Assembly: GCA_018350325.1 (NCBI GenBank)
Contig: JAEVLN010000023.1
Span: 869,001 to 933,000, forward strand
Length of the DNA: 64,000 nucleotides
From: Globodera rostochiensis
Taxonomy: Eukaryota > Nematoda > Chromadorea > Rhabditida > Heteroderidae
Direction of reading: 5' to 3'
Shown here: positions 54,752-64,000 of the stretch, piece by piece
Layout: each line of letters opens with the position of its first letter
Numbering within the stretch: position 1 is the first letter of the stretch
The notes under the pieces: generated by a model
Seen by the model: the letters and a program-made list of their open reading frames with translations, nothing else
Told to the model about the DNA's origin: nothing
Database searches by the model: none
Made by a program: the position numbers and the translations under genes

Positions 54752-55459
54752 TTCAGGGGAAAATTCTAAAGAATAAAAGTCGAGGGAATTAAATAAATTA
54801 AAATATAAATTTATTTTACTACGATTTAAATGGCCGAACTGCGCGTATTTATATCGTTTAAGGCAGCAAAAATATGCACTTTATCATATGCCATCGATCA
54901 GATTCGACTCTCGACCTCATTAAATGTATTTCAACAACCGCCGACCGATATGTGTGGCCGGCATTAAAAATAGTTAATGAAAAATGTCTGATCACTTTTT
55001 TCAATTCAATGTTGGCACAGGCGTGGCGTGTTCTCGATTGCTGCGGGTGGTAGATTTTATGACAAATCTTGGCAAACATTGGTCGGCCGATCGAGAACCT
55101 CAATTAAAGATTTTCGATCAATATCCAATCTTTTTGATCTTTTTCTTCAATAAATAATTATTAAGCCATGGTGGAATTCGAGGCTTGACTGTGTACACTA
55201 AACTTAACGCAGGAATTCAAGTTGGTTGAACTGCTCGAACATTATTCCCTTTTTTGCTCCTGTTCAATCTATTTTTGATTCATTTTAATTTCGTTTTGCG
55301 CGTCTTTATCTTTTACACTTTCAGAAGATTTCCAATTCTCTCTCATCAAATACACAACGCCAAGATGGGCTTTGAACATTATTTTTTCTGATCAAAAGTG
55401 ATGAAGGAGGTTTTCCAAATCGACCGATCCGGTCAATTTTATCATCTGTCTGTTTCATT

Positions 55460-55669
55460 GTGCCAATTGAACTGAAAAACATTTTGACGGGGGAGCGATT
55501 GGTGTTTCGGCACTTTATTAAAAAGGACAATTGGCTTTTGGTTCGTTGTCCAATTGAGCATGACGAAGCAAAATGGGCCGAGTGGGAAAAGGAGGCGGCG
55601 GCGTGGAATTTGTTTCAGTGGAATTGCATTGGCATTGAATTCGAAGACAGTGACATCGGCGACGGGTAA
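55460..55669 (+). pseudogene. F-box-like last-exon fragment, in-frame copy
   Basis: Reads [18 protein letters not shown], then [20 protein letters not shown] and [10 protein letters not shown] to the stop. The frameshift seen in the other two copies is absent. No upstream exons are found, so it is still a fragment. Confidence 0.7.
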
Positions 55670-55799
55670 AGAGGCTTAAATTTGGATGGAAATATTTAAA
55701 CTGTGAACACACAGACTAAACGTTAAAATTGTTGCTGTTCTCCGCTTTTATAAATGTTTAAATTCAGAATAATCAACAACAATTGTTTAAACCGGTTTT

Positions 55800-56060
55800 T
55801 TGAACAGGTTCAAATTATGCAAAACCATAGGGGACCCTTTTGGTCAAAAATTTGAAATATTTTTTACTCCAAAATTGTCTGAAGATATGTTATTTGATGC
55901 GCTGATTACAAATTTGTCCATAGAAAATAAAAAATTGAGGATTTTAAGCGGTATGTGTAATTGGTTGCTTGCAAGACTTTTTTGGGGCAGTGTATGTAAT
56001 AAAATAAGATCAATTCCTTTCCATTTTTTCTGGAGAATCAATTGGACGACTTTCCCCTAG
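55800..56060 (+). pseudogene. Unrecognised reading frame, block A second copy
   Basis: Third copy of the frame at 17,149-17,448; the extended end (FWRINWTTFP) arises from a 2-base difference. Confidence 0.35.
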
Positions 56061-56109
56061 GCACCCGAACTTGCCACTCAGATTGAACGAGCTCGAAACC
56101 CCTATAAAG

Positions 56110-56773
56110 CAGGGTTCGTATCTGTACTTTTTTTAAAGATTTGTACTGTTTTTGAGAGTCGAGATCTTTAAAAAATAAAATGTACTTTTTTTAAAAATTT
56201 GTACTTTATTTGGGGTACACGTCCTTTTTTGTCCTTTATTTGAGGTTTTTGAAGAATTTTTGTTTAAATTTTGAATAATCTTTAGACAGATGGCCAAATT
56301 TGTTAATTTTAAAGCATTTTTCGCATTCTTTTTTGAATTTTCGCTTAAAAGTATCCAAAAATGTAACAATATTGCTCATTTTTATCCAAATTCTATTGTA
56401 CTGATTTTCAGGTAATTCGTAATTTTTGGAATAATTTTCTTACCAAATTAAGTCGAAAATCAAAAAATTTTATCGGCGGCGCCTATCGGCACCGCCGGCC
56501 CCCCCCCACCCCACATTAAAGCAGAATTCGCAAAAAAATTGCATTTTTGAAAATCGAAAATCGGCAAAAATTTCGAAAATCCATGGGAGCAATTTTCAAC
56601 CCCCAAATGTTGAAAGAAATTGTCGGTGGTGAGAAATATGGTTAAACAGCTTACATTTCATGAAAAAAATAAAGATTTACTATATTTTGAGCCATTTTTT
56701 AAAATGTACTGTTTTTTGGCCCTAAAATCTGTTCCAATGTACTGTTTTTGAAAAATTTTCGATACGAACCCTG
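56110..56773. mobile_element. hAT-like MITE in block A, second copy
   Basis: Same 664-bp element, ends and CTATAAAG duplication (56,102-56,109 and 56,774-56,781) as at 43,478. It was therefore already in block A when the block was duplicated. Confidence 0.93.
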
Positions 56774-57653
56774 CTATAAAGGGACCCTTTTGTCAACTTT
56801 TAAAGCCAACACTTTCTCTCTGCGGTGTCCGGTGGTGGCGGGATTGGGTCCGACCGCTTTAGAAGACACACTTCAGCGCTACCATCATGAAGAATAGCTC
56901 ACTTTATTTTGAGATAGCATCTGAGTTAGCTCTTTGAATGAGCGCCAAGCACAAAAAGCTTGAAATTTTTATAAACATTTAAAAAAAATTAATTCTTAAT
57001 TAACGGAAGCGCGGGAACACTTCGTTCGATATGCATCAACCATTTTATAATGTTTAAGTGGAGGATCAAATTTGGTTTAAGGCCAAGAACGGGAGAATTT
57101 CGTAGAATGAGGCCATTAACATTTTCGCGAAATGCCATTCAGCAGAGACAGAGAAAAAGTCGAAAAATATTTTGATTAATTATGTAATTGACTAATTCAA
57201 AACTCTTTAACTAAAATAACATTTTTTTACAAAATCGCCAAAATCCTCAATCAATCTCCAAAAAACCTAAAAAATATTTATTTTTAAATGCAGAAAAACA
57301 TATTTAAACTTAAATGTAAATGAGGAATAAATAAAACGATTGTGGCTGAGATCGTTTATTGCTTTATAAATGTATCCAGAACATTCATTGATTAATTCAT
57401 TTTATAATTCCTTCTTTCCCATTAGCTTACAAAAATAAATAAATTAATTTTACCTAATAAATTTAGTGATTCCAAAAATAAGAAAAAAATGCTCACCGAG
57501 ATATAATAGGAATTTCAAAAAAAAAAATAGTTTAGAAAAAGGCAAAATTAATCATTTTATTCTTAACAAATATTTATGAATTTAATCATAAAATGAAAAT
57601 TTTTTTATTTACACTTAATACCCTAACTGATTTAGAAATGTTTTTTGAAAACT

Positions 57654-60634
57654 TTAGTTGCAGGTGTCTTCTTTTGCCAAAAATTGGTATCGATAAGAGA
57701 ATGCTTTCGCAATGTTGAATTTAAAATTCGGGCCAAAATTTGCTTCAATTTTGGTGCCAGGCGTGTACATCGAAACGCACGGGTACAATTCGGCGGCAGA
57801 ATCGACTAACAAATAGGCTGTAAAAAAATAAACAAAACAAAATAAATTAAATAAAAAGATTTATAAATCCAAAAATAATGGGCCATTCGATTAGATCTTT
57901 AAATTAAAGAAAAAACCCAAAAGGTGTTAAATGCCCTTAATTTTATTCTTTTTTTTCTCACCCAAACGCTGTCCATTTTTTGTGTAAATGATTTGGCGAG
58001 TTGTCCAATCCACGCCGCAGCCGATGACGTCGTTAAGGTCAAATTTGGGCTTTCCAGTGATGTAAGGACGTCCATTTTTGTTGTAGGAACATTTATAATC
58101 TTTGTTACCCCAAAAACTGCCAATTTTTGAGTACGCGTAAGTGCCTTCGCTCTCTCCAACCCATTTGTCCAATGGCATTTGTTCGGTCGCAAGCCCAATA
58201 AAAATACCGCTAAATAAAAAATTTTTGAAGAAAAATGCTTCTAAAGCATTTCAAAGTCTATTTATTTATTTAACTTACCCTCCTTTCTCCAAGATTTTCA
58301 CTTCGTAGTAGAAAATGCCGTCTTTTGGAATTGGCTGTTTGGCGCGGACAGAGCAATGCCCTGGAAAGAAAAAGTTAAATCAAAAATTTTGTGAATTTTT
58401 TTCATAAATCTTTTTAATTAAATCACTTTAACGGAATAATATTTACCCTTTTCTCCATAATGTTCGACAATCAATTGATTGGCGTCAATGAGCGTCAGGT
58501 CCTCGTGACGAGCATCGGAATCCCATCGATTTTTAGGGGTTAGCCCTAAGGAAATATAATTTTATTTTTAAAATATAAAATACAATTTCGCTTTTGTGCA
58601 GGTAAATGAATAAAAAGTGGCAGTTTTTGATTTGGCTATGAAAAAAGTAGGTATCTTAAAGCGGTTACAAATTTCTGATTTTTCTATATGCAATAAATAC
58701 TCCTACCGTATACCTTCTTTTAATCCTACATGCTCTTAATCCCCCACCCTCTAATAATTTCGCCCTTTATGAGAAGGTTAAAAATAATTGCACATGGGGG
58801 ATTAAAAGTGGATATACGGTATATGAGTATAGCACTTTGATAGGGTAAACGGCAAGGTGACCACCTGTAAGAGCACGTCCATTAGTAGGGAATTGCAGCT
58901 GGTAAAGCTCGGGCAAACCGGCGTCCGGATGAGAAAGGTACTGATACACGCTGACTTGCTCGGCCTCCTCCAACACCCCGGACGGAACTGTCAAAAGCAA
59001 AATTCAACCAAATGTTGGGTCTCGGAATTATGAAAATAGATTAGGTAGATTTGGCATTTTAAAATTCAAACTGCCAATCCAAATGAGTAATACCAATATT
59101 CTCAGTAAAATCCTTTTGAGGAATGAGCGGAAAACGAATTTTGAAAAGTGCCGGGCCGAGCATTGCGCGTCTATTTGCTGCCGAAGGCTCTTCCCCATTT
59201 TGACGGCATTGTTCGTCTGCCCAGCGAAGTGCCTAATTAAAAACTTTAAAATCATTTTAATTGTTTTTTATTTTTTATAAATTTACGGCATTCCAAATTG
59301 CAATTTCTTCGTAGATGCACAGCCCGTCACGCTCCAGAATCTCGCACAACAATTGCTGATCCATTTGCAAAAACGCTTCGGAGAGGATCAAAGCGTCCGC
59401 ATTCACATCGATGTAATCCAAACACCGGCGAGCAAAGTCCCAAAATAAATAAAAATTGAAAATGTAAATTAAATAATACTTACCTTGGGTTTAAACCGAT
59501 TATTGAAATTGTTTAAGAAAATTAATTTCCAAAATAAATTAAATTATAATTGTTGTCTGACAGATAGAAAAAAAACATTCCTCACCTCTTTTCCAAGAAA
59601 GCGAGCCTGGTCAAATGCGAAAAAAACATTACGCAAATCCGGTATTGGAAAGTTCAAACACGCTTTGACAAGTTCCGGAAGATTATATTTGTCGGCTAAA
59701 ATAAATTAATGCAATTAAAAACATTTTTGTTTTTGAAATTATCAAAACTAAGAACTTTCACGGCAATTTTTAATAAATTTCTCCATAATTATATTTCTAG
59801 ATTAAATTGCAAATTCAATTTCTTAAAATTCACCCGCATAAAGCACAGAAATTGCATTGTCTCCGTTCAGTCCACTCAAATCCTTGGCGTAAATGCAGGC
59901 TAACATCGCCTTGAACACGCCCACCTCCACGTCCGGCACCTTCACGTGCACAATCTTTTTCGAAGAACCTAAAAATCATTTAAAAAATTTAAACAAATTT
60001 TACGCACCGGTCCCAACGGCCGCGGCCTTTGCATTTGCCTCGTCAAAACGAAACATTGCCTTAAAAACGTCGGAGACTTCCGCCAGAATTGCTTTATGTG
60101 CCTTCACAAGCTTCAAATTCAAAGAAACAAAAAAATTAAGAAAAAAAGAAGCTAAGCCTAAAAGATTATTTAATCTATCCCCAAAACTCGCCTCTTTTTC
60201 GTCTCCTTCCCCCACAAAAAAGTGAACGTCCGCAGGATGGTCCGTCCGCACCGCCGAAGAGTTTGCTTTTGGAACTTTACAAAATTTAATTGATGTTCCT
60301 ATTCTTATAGTTAATTTGAAAAAATAAATAAATAACTAAACTATTTTTTGTATTGTTACCTTGGGTTGATTGAGCTTTGCCAGAACTGGATGATCCTTTT
60401 TCGAGTTTGGTGTTTTTGTTTGGCGATGCATCTGAATTCTCTACGTGAGTCAGTCAAAAATTTAAGTTAAAATATTTCGATATTTAAATAAATTTTTCTT
60501 AGTCACCCCACACACTGAAAAGCGATGAAATATTGGCCCAAATTTTTAATTTGAAAAATTTTCTGACCCGTCACCAGCAGAGTGGAAGCGGCCACAAGCA
60601 AGCAAATTGCGGCCAAGAAGAGAAAGGTGGGCAT
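57654..60634 (-). CDS. BTB-BACK-SPRY protein with predicted signal peptide, right copy
   Basis: Mirror of 13,262-16,230, ATG at 60,634 and stop at 57,654-57,656. Leader, BTB, BACK and SPRY motifs are the same, and so are the microexon, the GC donor and the GG at the missing AG acceptor (near 59,440). These oddities therefore predate the inverted duplication. Its TATA box is at 60,689-60,695; the bases between the box and the ATG differ slightly from the left copy. Confidence 0.78.
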
Positions 60635-60699
60635 TTTGAGGCAATAAAATAATTTTGAATGATGGCTTTCTGCTGCATTTCCCACCGCTTTTATACGGC

Positions 60700-62112
60700 T
60701 TTAATCGCAGGCTTAGAAGTGCCTTTGTTTCAAAATAGCATTGTCAACGAAGAGAGTGGAGGGGACGCGAGAGAATGCGTTGGCATTTACGAAAAGATTG
60801 CCTTACCCCAACAAAGATTTATGCCAAAAATGGTCACGGCATTTGGGGCCCCCTGTTTATGCCAATTTTGGGGGGAGGGGTTGAAGCATTGGGGCTAATG
60901 TATTGTATGGAAAAAGCGCCCCTAGGCAGTTTATGGCCAAAGAAGCAGTGATATTGGTCGATAAATGTGAATTGAACTTTGCATATCACAGGGGCTGCTT
61001 TAAGCGGGTAAGGGCTGACGTGGAACTTTTGGGCATCCTCTCAAATTTCTATTTTCGTGCACTTTTTTACGAATTTTCTAATGCCTGTCGAAACGAAAAG
61101 CCCAGAATTAATCAAATTTATTCACCTCCCGTCTTCTTGGCCACGGAGTTCCGTCATAAAAACTGGACAGTTGCCGTGCCGTTTTGAGGCGCAAATGGCT
61201 CAGATGGGGTCAACTTGGGCGCCGACAAGTTTAAAACATTTTGATTTAAGAAAATCAAATAAATTAACTTTTTTCAAAAACTCTTTATTGTTGAAGCCGA
61301 CCAATTCTTTTGTCTTTTTCATTTCCTCCTTCAATTCTTCTACGGTTTCCATTTTGTGCCATCAAATCGAAACCGGCACTTGAGGAGGTTGGCAAATTCA
61401 TCGTTTGTTGGCGTTCCATTAAATTTGACACTTTTTTCAACCCTTTTTCCCATTAGTTATTTTTGCATTTTTTTAATAGTTTATAGTGAGTTTGGTAAAA
61501 CTTCAGAATACGAACGTAGAAACCGAATTTATAATCACGAATTCAACAACCGTTTTAATTCTCAATTTTTATTTTCTATTATCAAATTCGTAATCAATGC
61601 ATCAAATAACACATTTGCAGACAATTTTAGAAAAAAAAAGATTTAATTTTCTTGACTCATAATTTTTCCCCAAGAAAAAGCGGAAGATTCTAACAGAAGA
61701 TCGGATTTGTTGTAACTGCGAAATAACGGGTGCACATAGCAACATCAAATTTGCAGGGATAAAATGCGGAAAAACAAAATGAATGAATTGAACGGTCACA
61801 TAAAAATCGTCAGACGACGACAAAAAATATATAACCTGAGGGGAAATGAGAGGTTTCTCTGACCGACGAAACGGGTAAATATCCGCCCTCCCCAACTCGT
61901 TACTTTTTTGACTTCCTTTTTTTCTCTGCTCTCTTACAGAACAACACTATTTCTCTTTTTTACATTCTCTGTTTAACACCGGGGTAAAGCGAGACAAAAA
62001 GAAGTCAGTCACCCATTTGGTTGGCTTCCCTCACTAAAAGGTTGCTTACGACCATACCACGTTGAAAGCACGCCATCCCGTCCGATCTGGCAAGTTTTCT
62101 TCGAATTTTGCC
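60700..62112. other. Unrecognised region, mirror of 11,786-13,202
   Basis: Contains the same broken coding-like pieces on the minus strand. Nothing further can be supported. Confidence 0.4.
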
Positions 62113-62409
62113 TTAAATCGTCGAAATGTCGATGAAATTTTGCAAAAAATTGTTGAATTCACCAAGATTTTTTTCTGGCTCTTTGTGGATTATGAAAGCT
62201 AATGGTGTCACCTTAACGCCGTCCCGCAATGCCTTCACAACAACGAATAACGCCACAATTACGGGTTTTCCTTCGCCATGCTGAAAATGTCCACGAAGCC
62301 CATCTTTGGAGGGCGAAAGCATCAACAGAATTGAAAAGCTCTGTGCATCTCGGGGATAATACCCTGAAATATGCCTTTGCATATTAACCACATTAACTAA
62401 CTGTACCAT
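62113..62409 (-). pseudogene. SecA-like ATPase fragment, right copy
   Basis: Mirror of 11,489-11,785 with two visible substitutions (SPSKDG for SPYKDG and PLAF for PLDF). It has the same GEGKP Walker A defect. Confidence 0.55.
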
Positions 62410-63260
62410 CAGAAAGCTTCAGGCGTGAGCGCGAGCAGTTCGGGCAATTCAAAAGCTTGTCGTTGTTGATCAGTTCTTCCGTCCCCTAATTGGTGTCCTC
62501 TGTCGCCCATTTGGAAAAAGGAGCAATTTCTTGGCACTCTTTTAGTTTCCTTCAGTAAAACAATTTAAATAATTTTTATTTAAAAAAAAATATTTCTTTA
62601 TCCCTTACCGTACTTAGGGAATTTTACGTGGTAAGGGTCGGGTTTTTTGCCCTTATTGTCCTTAAAAACTGACAAAAAATTTCAAAAATTTCTTCAGGCG
62701 GCGTATGCCGGCACCGCCTTGCCTTGAATAAATTATATGCAAAACATAAAGCCAAACCAAGTAAAATAATTTTGGCTTAAAATCGCGAGCTTTTTAGTCT
62801 CCAAAAGGCAAAAGATACGCCCATCGTCCAAATGGGAATTTGCTTTAAAATTTTATAATTAGAAGTTATTCAATAGCATTTTTGTCTTTACTTCAAGAGC
62901 ACAAATGGAATTAGTAAATAAATGCTATGTGTGACTTGTTACATTTTTCAGAGTGATTTTTTTGCTGATTCATACTCAGCCCGACGAGGGGAATCAATTG
63001 GTAGTATTTTTATTCGGATCTGATTCAATAAGGTATAAATTCCAAAGTTCCCAAATTTGTCGAATTCCTTCAGTGTCGAAATCAATCAGTGTCGAAAACC
63101 CCAGACACCATTTTTTGTGGTTTAAAAAAAAATTAATGAAAAATTTTTAATAATTCTTATAAATTTAAATATTTGGCATAATGTTACTTAAAAATGTAAC
63201 ATTTATTGTGATTTTTCGACTAAATTGTTCAACAAAAATGCAAGTAAAAATTGAATTATA

Positions 63261-64000
63261 CGAGCGCCTGGGAGCCGCTTCGCGGCTCCCAACCACTCTT
63301 TTTAATGCTTTTTTTTGTTGTTGTTTCATTTTTTTATTGTTGGCTAATACTTTTTTTTTAATCAATTAACTCAAAATTTTGTTAAGTAATATTTGCTTAT
63401 AATCATATATTTTTAAATAAAATATTGTATTGATTTTGAACAATAATCAATGGAGCGTTTGATTTTAATAAATGATTTATTAAAAAATATATATAAAAAA
63501 TAGAATACAAAAGTAGATCAATGTAGAACACTTCGCAGGAGTACTGCTTCCAGGCGCAAGGAGTTTACTAAATGATAGTTAGAGGGACAACTTTGGTCCC
63601 GCCCTATCATACGCTACATCCTCCTCCATGTAGCGATTAACTTACCTTATTGCGCTTTCGTTTATTTTAATTGAAGTACAATAGTTGACTTTAAAATCAT
63701 AAAAAAAATTCCAAAAAAATATATTTGGAAAACCATATCTTGCTTTTTGTTTTCTTTTATAAATATTATTTTCTTTTTAATCTTCATTTAAGCACTTCAT
63801 TCCAAACAATATTTTTAACTAAATTATTTTCTGCATTTATAGGAAGTTTAATCTTGATACCATTCCAAGATCTAACCCGGGATAATGCAACATATGTTTG
63901 CCCATGAGAAAATGGAGGTTCTGAATAATCCAAACCGATCTTTGTAAAGGTTTGAGATTGGATTTTATTGATTGTAAATGCAAAAGCTGATTTTAATGGA
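63261..64000 (-). mobile_element. Helitron, 3' part (continues beyond the window)
   Basis: Near the window edge the minus strand encodes the end of a Pif1-type helicase (see next entry). About 500 bases downstream on that strand is a GC-rich hairpin (GGGAGCCGC/GCGGCTCCC, 63,270-63,290) and then, 9 bases on, an abrupt change to left-arm sequence. The junction lies between A and T of the empty site at 10,637-10,638, as Helitrons require. The terminal bases read GCTCG, not the usual CTRR. Confidence 0.75.
63800..64000 (-). pseudogene. Helitron helicase, C-terminal fragment
   Basis: Minus strand reads LKSAFAFTINKIQSQTFTKI then FSHGQTYVALSRVRSWNGIK, matching the last helicase motifs of Helitron Rep-helicases (TINKxQGQT and YVALSRV). 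The rest lies outside the window. Q-S-Q in place of Q-G-Q suggests decay or a variant. Confidence 0.75.

Larger units (their letters stand above)
54048..57519. repeat. Block A, second right-arm copy (3.5 kb)
   Basis: Direct copy of 41,394-44,904. Its outer edge continues without a break into sequence matching the left arm (16,330-16,376), so this edge is ancestral. The first copy supplies the other edge. Confidence 0.92.
32191..63260. repeat. Right arm of giant inverted repeat (31.1 kb)
   Basis: Reverse complement of 10,638-29,980. It is expanded by the duplicated block A with the Maverick between the copies, and by a Merlin and hAT-like elements. The outer end coincides with a Helitron terminus. 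Confidence 0.95.

Noticed and set aside
10638..63260. Palindrome as a plain fold-back read artefact
   Set aside because: The arms differ by many substitutions, coding repeat number, a start codon and private transposons with target duplications; a fold-back would be near-identical. An allelic misjoin remains possible and is listed as a check.

Overview
The window is eukaryotic DNA that looks like a cyst nematode, most likely Globodera or a close relative. The evidence is many AT-rich introns of about 40-60 nt, SPRY domains very like the cyst-nematode SPRYSEC/RanBPM-like family, a multigene F-box-like family, a SecA-like ATPase relic and dense small DNA transposons. No rRNA gene, true tRNA or CRISPR array was seen.

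Layout. 1-923 is a decayed ~117-bp satellite of poor sequence quality ending in an N. 925-10,637 holds a 5'-cut BACK-SPRY gene, an ankyrin relic, the 3' end of a guanylate cyclase gene, a SPRY pseudogene and MITEs. From 10,638 the window is one giant inverted repeat: left arm 10,638-29,980, a 2.2-kb spacer, and right arm 32,191-63,260. Each arm carries a BTB-BACK-SPRY gene with a predicted signal peptide, a secreted-peptide gene, an F-box-like gene, an ankyrin pseudogene, a cysteine-rich secreted gene with KPSTTT repeats and a 72-aa secreted protein. The arms differ by substitutions (one F-box-like copy starts ATA instead of ATG), repeat-copy number and private transposons, so this is not a simple copy artefact.

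The right arm is longer because a 3.5-kb block is present twice (41,394-44,904 and 54,048-57,519), and between the two copies lies a truncated Maverick/Polinton (44,908-54,047). It has a virion-gene cluster on the minus strand (penton-like protein, basic pVI-like protein, major capsid protein, small membrane protein, adenain-like cysteine protease), a zinc/AT-hook-like gene, and on the plus strand a PAZ-like protein, a zinc-ribbon protein, a packaging ATPase and two small genes. Many genes have 38-51 nt introns whose phases close exactly. DNA polymerase B, integrase and the right terminal repeat are absent.

The right arm's outer end is cut by a Helitron (63,261 onward) with a 3' hairpin and a helicase C-terminal fragment. 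Target-site duplications and empty sites order the events: inverted duplication, then a hAT-like insertion in the right arm, then duplication of the 3.5-kb block around the Maverick.
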